Shown: positions 9,287 through 17,677, numbered from the stretch's first letter. The stretch: DNA of 64,000 bases from Chamaesiphon minutus PCC 6605 (GCF_000317145.1 NC_019697.1:1426001-1490000), one strand, 5' to 3'. Program-made: numbers and translations. Notes: generated by a model from the letters alone, not told the origin.

Positions 9287-10279
9287 ATGACACAGACACT
9301 CCAAAACATGTCCCAACTTTACGCTCGGCTAGACCAAATTGGCTTGCCGAAGAAGTTTGTGCGAGATAAAGCACTACCAGATTGGTGGTGTGATGAATTC
9401 GAGCAGACTCCCAGTGCGGTAACAGAAGCTGCATTGTATGTCTCCCATCGACTAAATCTCAATCTCCAATCTTTGCTGGAAGAGACAGCACAGCCAGAAT
9501 TCGTCCTAACCTGTCAGCCTAAATTCTACGCGCAGTCTAATAACCCCAGCTTAAAAATTGCGACTGCACTTGCGACGCAGATTGCTAAATTAGTCGCTCA
9601 AGGCTGTCCGAATGATTACCAGTCAATCTGTAATTTATCGAGATCGGAAATCAGACAAATAATATTACAGACACAAAACTGCGTTAATTTAATCGGGTTG
9701 CTAGATTTTTGTTGGGATCGGGGAATTCCAGTGGTTCATTATAATAATTATCCCAAAACGGTCTGTAAATTCCACGGCATGGTTGCAGTAGTTGCAAATC
9801 GTCCAGTCATAATGATTAGCCTCAATCATGCTTCTCCGGCTAGGTTAGCTTTTATTATCGCCCATGAACTGGGTCATATATATCACCAACATCTGCCTGA
9901 AGGTGGATTATTAGTAGATGAGGAGATCAGTCTAGAAAGCATTGATGAAGAGGAAATTGCAGCAAATGAATTCGCAGGTGAGTTATTACTTGGTAGACCG
10001 GATGTGAGCTATTATACCCCTCATAAATTCTCTGGCAATCGATTGGCATCCTATGCGAAAAGAATTGCCGAGCGAGATAGTGTCGATGCGGGGGTGGTGA
10101 TTTGGAACTATGCTTGGACGAAAAAAGAATGGGCGGTAGCTCAAAATGCGCTCAAAGTAGTAGAAGGTGCGAGTAAAGCTAACGAAATTATCGATCGATA
10201 TCTTCAGGATCGACTAGATTGGGAGCGGTTGAGTGATGATAATCAAGATTATCTATCACTGATGTTGCGATTGGATTAG
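9287..10279 (+). CDS. ImmA/IrrE-family metallopeptidase (330 aa)
   Basis: Gluzincin-like zinc protease of the ImmA/IrrE family, which usually cleave a repressor or partner. The zinc site is IIAHELGHIYHQH (about 191-203) with the third ligand in EEIAANEFAGELLL further on. It is longer than the usual 150-200 aa, with an N-terminal helical extension (1-140) that lacks a clear XRE helix-turn-helix. The ATG has a strong Shine-Dalgarno (AAGGAGGTTGT) and a promoter 47 bp upstream. The PIN-like gene follows after 10 bp and is probably co-translated. The pair stands divergently from the PLD-SNF2 helicase, which suggests a defence or toxin-antitoxin role; this is inference. Confidence 0.85.
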   Translation: MTQTLQNMSQLYARLDQIGLPKKFVRDKALPDWWCDEFEQTPSAVTEAALYVSHRLNLNLQSLLEETAQPEFVLTCQPKFYAQSNNPSLKIATALATQIAKLVAQGCPNDYQSICNLSRSEIRQIILQTQNCVNLIGLLDFCWDRGIPVVHYNNYPKTVCKFHGMVAVVANRPVIMISLNHASPARLAFIIAHELGHIYHQHLPEGGLLVDEEISLESIDEEEIAANEFAGELLLGRPDVSYYTPHKFSGNRLASYAKRIAERDSVDAGVVIWNYAWTKKEWAVAQNALKVVEGASKANEIIDRYLQDRLDWERLSDDNQDYLSLMLRLD

Positions 10280-10289
10280 GGCAGGGATT

Positions 10290-10913
10290 TTGAGTGCGAT
10301 CTGCTTTTTAGATAACGATGCAATTCTCAAGTTGACTGCTTGTAATTTACTGGCAGAAGCGATGCTCTGTTTGGGTGTGGAGCGGGCTGATATTTATGTG
10401 TTGGAATCAGCCCAGCATGTTTTTAGATCGAATCAGAGACTGCGCCGCAACTATTCAGAGCAAACTTGCGATCTGGCGATCGAATTTGTCCTTGGCTGTC
10501 AAGTAATTACACCACCAACCGATCTGAGTGAATTGGCTCTATTAAACCAGATTGTGAATATCGATCGTGGTGAAGCGTTATTAATCTCTGCTACTGTAAA
10601 TGTCGATGTATTTTGGTTGACTACTGGTGATAAACGCTGTATCAATGCGGTTGCTAGTTCGGGTTTAGAAGAGATCGAGCGACGATTAGCTGGTCGGGTT
10701 GTGTGTCTAGAGCAAGTTATACTCAAATTAATCGATCGAGAGGGGTTTGAGTTAGTACGCGATCGAGTTATTCCAGGTAGAGATTGCGACAAAGTTCTCA
10801 AATCTGCGTTTGGTTCTGGGAGATATGCAGAGCAAAAAAATGTGGTAGAGACGTTGGAAAGTTACGTTCTAGATTTGCGGAATAGTTCGCAGGGATTACT
10901 GGCAAATTTTTAA
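10290..10913 (+). CDS. PIN-like protein paired with the ImmA-type peptidase (207 aa)
   Basis: Probable PIN-fold ribonuclease. Features: N-terminal CFLDNDAILKL (D8/D10), a central acidic GEALLISA (Glu) near 91, and WLTTGDKRCINAV (Asp) near 107, the spacing expected of PIN catalytic acids. Starts with TTG, 10 bp after the peptidase stop, with GCAGGGA as a weak ribosome site, so it is likely translated by coupling. It is longer than VapC toxins (about 130-150 aa), with a C-terminal 70-residue extension. A toxin role with the peptidase as controller is a hypothesis. Confidence 0.6.
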   Translation: MSAICFLDNDAILKLTACNLLAEAMLCLGVERADIYVLESAQHVFRSNQRLRRNYSEQTCDLAIEFVLGCQVITPPTDLSELALLNQIVNIDRGEALLISATVNVDVFWLTTGDKRCINAVASSGLEEIERRLAGRVVCLEQVILKLIDREGFELVRDRVIPGRDCDKVLKSAFGSGRYAEQKNVVETLESYVLDLRNSSQGLLANF

Positions 10914-10970
10914 AGGCGAACTGCTGCGCTGGTCTGCCATAATAATAGATAAATTAGCGCAATCTCAGCT

Positions 10971-11204
10971 ATGGAAGCGATCGCTCTCGAACAACAAATC
11001 TTAGCAAGCATCCGCACTTTGCCCGTACAGCAACAGCATGAAGTATTAAACTTTGCTCGATTTCTGCATCAAAAAGCAGCAAATAAACCGCCTCGTCGCA
11101 GTCTCAAGGGCTTATGTGCCGATTTGAAAATTCAGATTACCGCAGCAGATATTGACGAAGCTCGTCAGGAAATGTGGGGGACATTTCCACGGGAGATCGT
11201 CTAG
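10971..11204 (+). CDS. DUF2281-type antitoxin (77 aa)
   Basis: Matches the small DUF2281 proteins that accompany VapC toxins: an N-terminal helix LEQQILASIRTLPVQQQHEV, split by the NFARFLHQK motif, then PRRSLKGL and a C-terminal ITAADIDEARQEMWG that would wrap the toxin. Its stop lies 2 bp before the toxin start, so the two form an operon and presumably autoregulate. Confidence 0.8.
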   Translation: MEAIALEQQILASIRTLPVQQQHEVLNFARFLHQKAANKPPRRSLKGLCADLKIQITAADIDEARQEMWGTFPREIV

Positions 11205-11206
11205 AT

Positions 11207-11608
11207 ATGGCGATTGTTGCAGATACACATGCCATCATTTGGTATTTGGTTGAGCCAGAGCGATTGTCTCAAGTAGCTTTAGATGCACTAGAAGGAGCAA
11301 TTGCGGCTGGAGAACCAGTATATATTTCGGCGATTTCTATAATTGAAATCTGCTATTTAATCGAAAAAAGTAGAATAGCCAGCGATCTACTCCAACGGAT
11401 TCTAGCAGTACTGAATGAGCCAGATCCTAGCCTAATCGTAGTGCCGATCGATCTGGCAATTTCCATCGCAGTTCAAAATATCGATCGTGATACCGTTCCC
11501 GATATGCCGGATCGAATTATTGCCGCAACCGCCTTACATTTGAATTTACCACTGGTGACTCGCGATCGAAAGATCCAAGCTTCACAGTCAATTATCACAA
11601 TTTGGTAA
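11207..11608 (+). CDS. VapC-type PIN toxin (133 aa)
   Basis: PIN-domain ribonuclease toxin. MAIVADTHAIIWYL gives the first catalytic Asp (D6); ISIIEICYLIEK supplies the conserved Glu; DMPDRIIAATALHL and LVTRDRKI supply the last acids. The ATG at 11207 is preferred over an in-frame ATG at 11174 because the peptide then begins at the canonical VapC strand and follows the antitoxin stop by 2 bp. Length is normal for VapC. Confidence 0.85.
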   Translation: MAIVADTHAIIWYLVEPERLSQVALDALEGAIAAGEPVYISAISIIEICYLIEKSRIASDLLQRILAVLNEPDPSLIVVPIDLAISIAVQNIDRDTVPDMPDRIIAATALHLNLPLVTRDRKIQASQSIITIW

Positions 11609-11643
11609 AGGTACTTAGTTGTACTCAGCGTCAATCGGTCAAT

Positions 11644-11831
11644 AATGTGCGACCTTTGTGGTCTTTGAGCCATTTATGACAAACTTGGTATCCGCCAACA
11701 TGGAAGTTCCAAACCGCTTCAGTTACATCCATAAAGCCACTTTTTACTTATTAATGACTACTTCACCACGTTCATAGTTAGAATGTTCAGCATCGATAAT
11801 CCAGCCGCCGCCATTCTCGATAAATGGGGAT
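11644..11831. repeat. Decayed second copy of the methylase 3' end
   Basis: This stretch repeats 11931-12119 at a distance of 287-288 bp. Read on the minus strand it codes for EAVWNFHVGGYQVCHKW and ENGGGWIIDAEHSNY, as in the upstream copy. One indel makes a stop (11744-11746) just after VVINK, so the far part of the copy (11644-11743) is no longer translated. Confidence 0.8.
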
Positions 11832-14038
11832 TTATATTTCTTTATAGCCTCATCAATTTCATCCATCAGTTCAATCGACTGTCCTAGCGCAACGATAATT
11901 TTTTGATAATGCCGGATATCAGCTTGACTCAATGTGCGACCTTTGCGGTCTTTGAGCCATTTATGACAAACTTGATAGCCGCCAACATGGAAGTTCCAAA
12001 CGGCTTCAGGTACATCCACAAAGCGATCTTTTTGCTTATTGATAAATACTTTGCCATTTTCATATTTAGGATGCCCAGCATCGACAATCCAGCCTCCACC
12101 ATTTTCGATAGATGGGGATGATATCTGGTTTAGAACTGGGGATTTCATCAGGTGCAGATTCACCAATTGCTTTCCCAATTCACCCAATTGATGGAATAAA
12201 TCGACATTACGGGTGAGTGGTACACGGGGAAAGTCTATCTTCAGGAATTCAGCGTAGCGGCTGCGGTAGGTAGGGGAATGGAAGATGGCGTAGATGTAGT
12301 AAAAAATGGCTTCTGGTGTGGGAGTATAGCCGAGGTTTTGTTCTATCTTGGCGAGAAATTCGGGTGAAATATTCGGCTTACGAGTAATTCCCATGTCTTT
12401 CTCTGCTTTAGTAGTGGGATATAGATAGAGGGGAGCAAGTTGCATTATCCCTTTGTTACTATAAAAACCTCTGTTATCAATCAAATCAGTGGTGACGAGA
12501 AAATGAGTGTAATTTCCTTCGACTGCCACTTGACGCATGAAAATTAACCCTAAATTATCTCCTGCTAGTATATGACGCATTATTTTTGAACCTGGAGTGC
12601 CTATAAATCCCCTTGTTTTTCCGCTGTACCATGTCTCTCGAATATCAAATGGTCTGTACAAAATTGATGTATAAAAGTTTCTATTCTTATTGGCTAAGAC
12701 ATCAGCTTTGGCATTTGACACCTTCCAATCTCTACTGTCTTCACCAAGAGAATACTTTGTTCTGAGGGAGATATCATCTAGCAGCTCAAAATCTTCAACT
12801 GATTCTTTGATTCCATCACAATCAAAGTGTATTGTGACTTTATCCCTCTCGGTTTTAACTCCACAACTATGTTCAACAAAAATTTTACCTAGTGGGATAT
12901 ACTCTTCATATTCTTCTTCTAATGAAAAGTCTTTCGGAACAAAGAAAAAATTGCATTTTTTTGGAAATATAATATTCCAATTAGTTGTAGATATAGAATT
13001 ATTTTTGAGATTAATATATTTGTCGTCTCTAAGCCCCCATATACTTGAGTGATTTATATTGCATTCTTTGCCAGATTGTGAACATCGAGAAAATATATTA
13101 ATGGAAACGCCTTGTTTAATATCAAAAATATTTTGGTCTTTCGATCCATCTGGACATATTTCTTTTTTGTTGATACTACCATGCAAGTCTAATGTCCAAA
13201 TATCATTAAAGCTATTCATTAAACTTTCACGCATTCGGCGGTGTGTTATTCCATCTAAGAAAGTGTTGCTAGACACAAATGAAACAATACCATATCCGGT
13301 GTTGTCAATTCTCCATTGAGCAGCTCTAATAAACTTAATAAAGTCATCATCTAAATTTATTTTTTTCTCATTTAAATTCTTTTTATAATCTTTTATTAAA
13401 TTTCTTATCCATTCACTTGAATTTACAGAGCTAACTGAATATGGAGGATTACCAATAACAACCATGATTGGTTTCTCTTTCTTGATATCTGCTGCCTGAC
13501 TAGACTCTTCAGCAATAAACTCATCAACTAGTAATTCACTCTTTTTAGTGGGTTCATCCAGAGTATTTGTTAGATACACGCCCAAACGTTTCCCCTCATC
13601 AAACTGATATCCCGTTTCTTGTAAAAATAGACCTAGTTTTAAATGTGCAATTGCATAGGGAGCCATCAATAACTCAAAACCGAAAATTCTTGGTAATAAA
13701 TGATCGCGGACATATTCCGACCAAGTAATATCACCCACGCGCTCAATGATAGCTTCCCGCTCTTCGTGAAAGCGGGTGTGAATTAGTTGGCAAATCCATA
13801 ATAAAAATGTCCCAGTACCTGTAGCTGGGTCGAGAATCATCACCTCTGGATCGGCTAATCCCAAAGCTTTATTAAACTTATCTTTGAGTAAAATATCGAC
13901 CGATCTCACCATGTAAGATACGACTGGTTCGGGAGTATAGTAAACACCCCGCCGTTCGCGCATTTTTGGTTTATATGCGGCTAAGAAATCCTCATAAAAC
14001 CGAATGACGATATCTTCTTGATTCGTGCGTTGTTTCAA
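11744..14038 (-). CDS. N6-adenine DNA methylase, C-terminal part of a frameshifted type ISP-like enzyme (764 aa)
   Basis: Carries the catalytic and target-recognition parts of a large gamma-class adenine methyltransferase. RRGVYYTPEPVVSYMVRSVD is the family's usual entry to motif X/I; SAM-binding motif I is DPATGTGTF (about 70-78) and the catalytic motif IV is GNPPYSVSS (about 196-204). The remaining 550 residues match type ISP-like specificity regions, ending with the YQVCHKWLKDRKGR box. The frame opens at a TTG (14038) with no ribosome site, and the first residues KQRTNQEDIVIRFYE continue the sense of the upstream 336-aa frame. The two ORFs overlap by 47 bp in different frames, so this is the distal part of one gene of about 1100 codons. 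The extreme end is a tandem duplication (see 11644-11831). Confidence 0.8.
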   Translation of the reverse strand: MKQRTNQEDIVIRFYEDFLAAYKPKMRERRGVYYTPEPVVSYMVRSVDILLKDKFNKALGLADPEVMILDPATGTGTFLLWICQLIHTRFHEEREAIIERVGDITWSEYVRDHLLPRIFGFELLMAPYAIAHLKLGLFLQETGYQFDEGKRLGVYLTNTLDEPTKKSELLVDEFIAEESSQAADIKKEKPIMVVIGNPPYSVSSVNSSEWIRNLIKDYKKNLNEKKINLDDDFIKFIRAAQWRIDNTGYGIVSFVSSNTFLDGITHRRMRESLMNSFNDIWTLDLHGSINKKEICPDGSKDQNIFDIKQGVSINIFSRCSQSGKECNINHSSIWGLRDDKYINLKNNSISTTNWNIIFPKKCNFFFVPKDFSLEEEYEEYIPLGKIFVEHSCGVKTERDKVTIHFDCDGIKESVEDFELLDDISLRTKYSLGEDSRDWKVSNAKADVLANKNRNFYTSILYRPFDIRETWYSGKTRGFIGTPGSKIMRHILAGDNLGLIFMRQVAVEGNYTHFLVTTDLIDNRGFYSNKGIMQLAPLYLYPTTKAEKDMGITRKPNISPEFLAKIEQNLGYTPTPEAIFYYIYAIFHSPTYRSRYAEFLKIDFPRVPLTRNVDLFHQLGELGKQLVNLHLMKSPVLNQISSPSIENGGGWIVDAGHPKYENGKVFINKQKDRFVDVPEAVWNFHVGGYQVCHKWLKDRKGRTLSQADIRHYQKIIVALGQSIELMDEIDEAIKKYKSPFIENGGGWIIDAEHSNYERGEVVINK

Positions 14039-15002
14039 AATCTTGTAAAATTGTTTCCATCTTTGCTGCTCGGAGCGTTACAAAGATATCAGAGATCGCA
14101 CCGATCAATTTATCGCCTAATTCTTCAGAACTACGATTAGAGATATCTTCAAATAACTTTCGCAAGAATGGATTAGTTTCTGGTAATTGTTTCCAAGCTG
14201 AAGTACGGTCAAAATGAGTCTTCTTGTCCTTATCTTTATCTTTTATATGACTGAATACTCGTGCGGTAAACAAAGCATAAGCAACTGTTTGGGCATAGAT
14301 ATCAGCTAATGAATATTCTTTGTCATTATCAGGTTTGACTTTCAGATCCGGCAATAACTCTCGCTTGAAACTCTCTAGCAGTTGGTGAAGATAACCATCT
14401 TTTGATTCTAGAACGTATGATTCGGGGATAATCTTTTCAATTTCTCGTGCTGACTCCGCTAACTTTTGAGCTAACTCTTTAGCTGTCTGAATCGGATCGT
14501 AAAATACCCGCTCGGCTAAAGGCACCGAACATAAAATATTTTGAGCGATCGGTACTTTTTTTAATCGCTCTATTCGAGTATCTAACTCTCGATCGTCTAC
14601 TAAATCGAAGGTTTGAATGTGACGTTGTTTAATGCCCCCTTCTTGGGGCAATATAAATGCAACTCGCCCTGAATCCTCACTGGTAGGATACAGCAAATAC
14701 ATCGCGGGTTGATTTTGGTTTACGCGATCGATGTAGTGATTTATATATATTTCTTGCTGCTGCTCTTCTTCCGTCAGCCAGCGTTTGATTTCGTCATTTG
14801 ATAGGATGTTCAGCTTATCATAGAATTTAACCGCGATCGGACGAGTTTCCGCCGCAGTCTCTTCATCGTCACCCAGTCGTAAATACCAAAAATCAGAACC
14901 ATTCGGATCGTTCTCACCAATCGGGCATCCCAATTGCGATCGGAGGCGATCGATTTTAGATTCGATTGTATTTACGCTGAGATTAGAGCCGATCGTATCC
15001 AT
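13992..15002 (-). CDS. N-terminal part of the frameshifted adenine methylase (336 aa)
   Basis: Helical N-terminal portion of the same methylase: LAQKLAESAREIEKII, SLADIYAQTVAYALFTARV and ISNRSSEELGDKLIGAISD are typical of the segment before the YYTPEPVVSY motif. After METILQDF the frame runs off into a short nonsense tail and stops, whereas the sense continues in the neighbouring frame. Removing one T from GATTTTG (about 14029-14034) would join the two frames. A perfect 15-bp inverted repeat covers its start codon. It might be a pseudogene, a sequencing error, or an mRNA requiring frameshifting; the sequence alone cannot tell. Confidence 0.75.
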   Translation of the reverse strand: MDTIGSNLSVNTIESKIDRLRSQLGCPIGENDPNGSDFWYLRLGDDEETAAETRPIAVKFYDKLNILSNDEIKRWLTEEEQQQEIYINHYIDRVNQNQPAMYLLYPTSEDSGRVAFILPQEGGIKQRHIQTFDLVDDRELDTRIERLKKVPIAQNILCSVPLAERVFYDPIQTAKELAQKLAESAREIEKIIPESYVLESKDGYLHQLLESFKRELLPDLKVKPDNDKEYSLADIYAQTVAYALFTARVFSHIKDKDKDKKTHFDRTSAWKQLPETNPFLRKLFEDISNRSSEELGDKLIGAISDIFVTLRAAKMETILQDFETTHESRRYRHSVL

Positions 15003-15032
15003 ATTAAACCTAGATTACTAGGTTTAATATGG
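14999..15032 (-). promoter_or_regulatory. Perfect inverted repeat over the methylase start codon
   Basis: Arms CCATATTAAACCTAG (14999-15013) and CTAGGTTTAATATGG (15018-15032) with a 4-nt loop. The distal arm includes the ATG. As DNA it could be an operator; as RNA it would hide the start codon and leave no room for a ribosome site outside the stem. Confidence 0.6.
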
Positions 15033-15244
15033 ACATCAGTAGACTATAACTAACTCAGTACATTAGAACTGTTTTATGTGTGTAGTTAAATTTATTTTAG
15101 TTCGATCCGAAAATTCTAGGATATTCGGTGAGTTAGGGATTTAATCTATACACCATTAGAATTTTGACCTCATAAGATGCGATCGATAATGCCTACAAGC
15201 CGATCTTTTGATAAGTAATCCTCATTAATCGCTCTCGATCGATA

Positions 15245-15526
15245 TTATTCAGACAGTTCGCTGTCTTGGATGTGTTGAAGGAGTTGTCTTACTAGCAATC
15301 CATCAGCCGCTAAATCGCCGCCCATCTGTGCGAATGCTGCAATCCCCCTAATCGAATTGGGTATATTCAGCATGATTTCCTGGCTGGTGCGATCGAGTTC
15401 TAATTCTTTGTGAATCTCCATTCCTGCCACACGCGCCGCTTCTTGAGCCTGTAACTTCGCCAGCGTTGGAGCCAGATAATAATTTACTGCTTCAACCAGA
15501 CGTGCTGCCAGATCGAGCAACTTCAT
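15245..15526 (-). CDS. Small helical protein downstream of the relaxase (93 aa)
   Basis: Unrecognised helical protein beginning MKLLDLAARLVEAVNYYL, with TLAKLQAQEAARVAGMEIHKELE and a glycine-containing SIRGIAAFAQMGGDLAADGLL. The frame stays open upstream to 15661, but that extra part is antisense to the duplicated DUF3854 tail, so the internal ATG at 15526 is preferred. Its position near a relaxase suggests a mobilisation accessory, though this is only proximity. No stem-loop follows within 100 bp that I could see. Confidence 0.5.
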   Translation of the reverse strand: MKLLDLAARLVEAVNYYLAPTLAKLQAQEAARVAGMEIHKELELDRTSQEIMLNIPNSIRGIAAFAQMGGDLAADGLLVRQLLQHIQDSELSE

Positions 15527-15544
15527 CGCCACCACTTCATTTTG

Positions 15545-15830
15545 CTTCGTCTTAGAAAAACTTGCCCAGAAAATGTCAGAAACGTCAGCCATGTCAGAAG
15601 GCTTATCCAGTAATGGTTCTGTGGCTGACATTAAGGCTGACATGAAAAGTGTGGCTGACATGAAACGTCAGCCAAATGTCAGCCAAAACGTCAGCCATGA
15701 AACCTTTATACAGTAAGAGATACAGCTATTGGCTGACATTACTGACATGGCTGACATCAAAAAAACAATAAATTCTAGAAATACCAGCAAGAAGTATGTC
15801 AATCGATTCAATGTTGGCGATCGCTGTCGA
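15545..15830 (+). pseudogene. Duplicated, stop-containing copy of the DUF3854 gene 3' end
   Basis: Closely matches 4378-4650: it keeps CTTAGAAAAACTTGC, the GGCTGAC/GTCAGCC array, the ACAGCTAT-GGCTGACATTACTGACATGG stretch (shown in parts), AAATTCTAGAAATACCAGC and GGCGATCGC. The copy has a TAA where the gene reads CAA-GAG (in TACAGTAAGAG, about 15711-15717) and lacks the upstream gene body. It ends next to a second array of different short repeats. Confidence 0.8.
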
Positions 15831-15841
15831 ATGATAAAACT

Positions 15842-16034
15842 ATCGTCCACTAATGACGATCGAGAGCCAGAAACCAATCGGGGCAGGGATTTAGGAGTGG
15901 ACGATAAGACCGATTTTAATCGTCCACCAATCATCCACTCCAGAACGAGTATCGTCCACTCCCGTTTCATCGTCCACTTATCGTCCACCAACAGAACCTT
16001 TACCGGATAAGGATTTGAGTGACCGAGTGGACGA
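15842..16034. repeat. ATCGTCCAC/GTGGACGAT short repeat array
   Basis: About seven copies of CGTCCAC or its complement in 193 bp, in both orientations, following the duplicated DUF3854 tail and running into the 3' end of the relaxase gene. Spacing is irregular, which argues against iterons or CRISPR. The design (a short odd-length unit in both orientations) is the same as the GGCTGAC arrays, but the unit differs. Confidence 0.7.
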
Positions 16035-17262
16035 TGTGAGTAGGAACTTTTACACCGCCACCATGAGTAGGAACCCTGACACTTTCTTGCCGATCTAATT
16101 CAGCTTCGCTTTCATTTACATTATCTAGCAACGGCTCAACCTGTATCGGCTCGCCAATTTCATCTTGTATTTGTGCCCTAAAAGTGGTGTAGTGCCGATC
16201 GAGTTTAATTAAATCCGATCGAGCATCGCAAAGTGGCTTAATCTCGGCAATATCGATCGGTAATCGTTGGGCGATGACAAATTTCTCGATATCTTCCACA
16301 CTAAAGTCCACACTCCGTTCCAAACAGTGAGCGATCGCATCATTGATGAACCGCTCCGTTGTTTCTGAGTCGTTCGCGAAGCGTCGGCTCTGCCGAATCG
16401 ACTGGGCAACTGTCAGCACTCCGGCTTTGACGATCTCAATGCCTAAATCCGTCGCTTCCTGCTGCCACCGTGCTTTTAACTCCGTTGAGGCGATGTGTTC
16501 TTTATGCTTGCGGGTACGCTCCCAACTATCCTCCCGCGTCTGCCAAGTGCTATTACTTGGACACTGGGCGAGAATCTGCATCCGGCGTTTGCTAAATTCG
16601 ACTAAATTCTCTCGCTTGTAACCCTTAATCTCAAACATCCCGTGAGGACTAGGTTCGATTTCATAGCCCAGTCGTTCTACTTCGGCGGCAAGATCGGCCT
16701 GATAAATCGTTCCTAAGTGTTTCTTATTCTGAAAAATTAGATCGTTATCGTTGGCATACCATTTACCGCTCTGTGCTTGGGTTAGATTCATCACTAAAGC
16801 GTGAGTGTGCAGGTGCGGGTCTAGCTCACGGCTCTCGATGTGGTCAAACTGGGCGACCATGATGTTGCCAGTTTTAACTTCTGCTACTTTCTTATCTTTG
16901 GTAATACGGGTTTGTGCGTAGCGTGATTCGATTAGTGCCAGAGTTTTCTCGACAGCGTTGCGATGGGCGACCTCCAACCGAGTATCCCCACCGACTAATG
17001 CAGTTAGGCTCACAGATTTCGGGGCTGAGAATGTAAAATCCGTCCCCGCGCGGCGTTTGTCGGGGTCGCCTTTAGTACCAAGATATTTAGTTCCATCGGG
17101 CGATCGACCGTAGCAAATATGCTCGAATGATTCTCGATCGATTTCACCTTTTAAGCCGAGCGCAGAAGCACCTTTACCAAACCATCGAGTTTGCCCTTGC
17201 TCGTAATCGTCAGTGAAATACTGCACCGCCGTACTAGCTTTACAATTTTTTGCTGTCAGCAT
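16000..17262 (-). CDS. MobF/TrwC-type conjugative relaxase, N-terminal domain only (420 aa)
   Basis: Would nick and covalently hold plasmid DNA at oriT. Candidate catalytic tyrosines are Y15 and Y20 (VQYFTDDY); the metal-binding histidine triad is DPHLHTHALV (H150, H152, H154); the loop GTDFTFSAPKSVSL at 73-86 is typical of TrwC relaxases. The helicase half of ordinary MobF relaxases (often 900 aa or more) is missing: the frame ends in low-complexity VPTHGGGVKVPTH next to a repeat array and a duplicated gene fragment, so the gene was probably cut by rearrangement. Transcribed away from the ParM operon. Confidence 0.85.
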   Translation of the reverse strand: MLTAKNCKASTAVQYFTDDYEQGQTRWFGKGASALGLKGEIDRESFEHICYGRSPDGTKYLGTKGDPDKRRAGTDFTFSAPKSVSLTALVGGDTRLEVAHRNAVEKTLALIESRYAQTRITKDKKVAEVKTGNIMVAQFDHIESRELDPHLHTHALVMNLTQAQSGKWYANDNDLIFQNKKHLGTIYQADLAAEVERLGYEIEPSPHGMFEIKGYKRENLVEFSKRRMQILAQCPSNSTWQTREDSWERTRKHKEHIASTELKARWQQEATDLGIEIVKAGVLTVAQSIRQSRRFANDSETTERFINDAIAHCLERSVDFSVEDIEKFVIAQRLPIDIAEIKPLCDARSDLIKLDRHYTTFRAQIQDEIGEPIQVEPLLDNVNESEAELDRQESVRVPTHGGGVKVPTHIVHSVTQILIR

Positions 17263-17521
17263 CGATCTCGCTGTAACATTATTAATTTTATTTCCACTAC
17301 TCTCAACTCGATCTGGAAGTTATTTTGAGCATTAATTTCCCTCATGCCTTCTATTATCGCCCAATCTACAGTTATTATAGTAAATGCGTACTGTGCGTTA
17401 CTAAGACTTCATTCAGTTGAAATTAGTGTTGGCAAGGTATGCACATAAACATGACAAAGATGTCGTAAATATGGCTGTCACTCCAAATTGTCGATCGCCT
17501 AATCTTGGGTGAATTTGGCTA

Positions 17522-17543
17522 ATTTATGTACGATTTATGTACG
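17522..17543. repeat. Tandem 11-bp repeats in the relaxase/ParM divergent gap
   Basis: ATTTATGTACG occurs twice back to back, with an inverted GTACATAAA at 17618-17626 and GCGTAC at 17383 and 17579. The 415-bp gap (17263-17677) lies between a relaxase and a segregation operon, the usual places for oriT and a parC-type centromere. The assignment is inferred. Confidence 0.5.
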
Positions 17544-17677
17544 GTAAATATTCATAAAAAAGCTAAAAATGTCGCAATTGCGTACAAAAAATCGACGTAA
17601 AACTGGGTTCTATTTCTGTACATAAAATACTTCTATCCAAAATATCTAAGTAGTATCTCGAATCGAGAGCAATCTTT

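Noticed and set aside
4837-15002. A DISARM or BREX system
   Set aside because: No DUF1998/DrmB, DrmA, PglZ or BrxC-like proteins are visible; only a helicase and a methylase would match.
15527-15661. N-terminal extension of the 93-aa gene
   Set aside because: The extra codons are antisense to the duplicated DUF3854 tail; the internal ATG fits a normal protein start.
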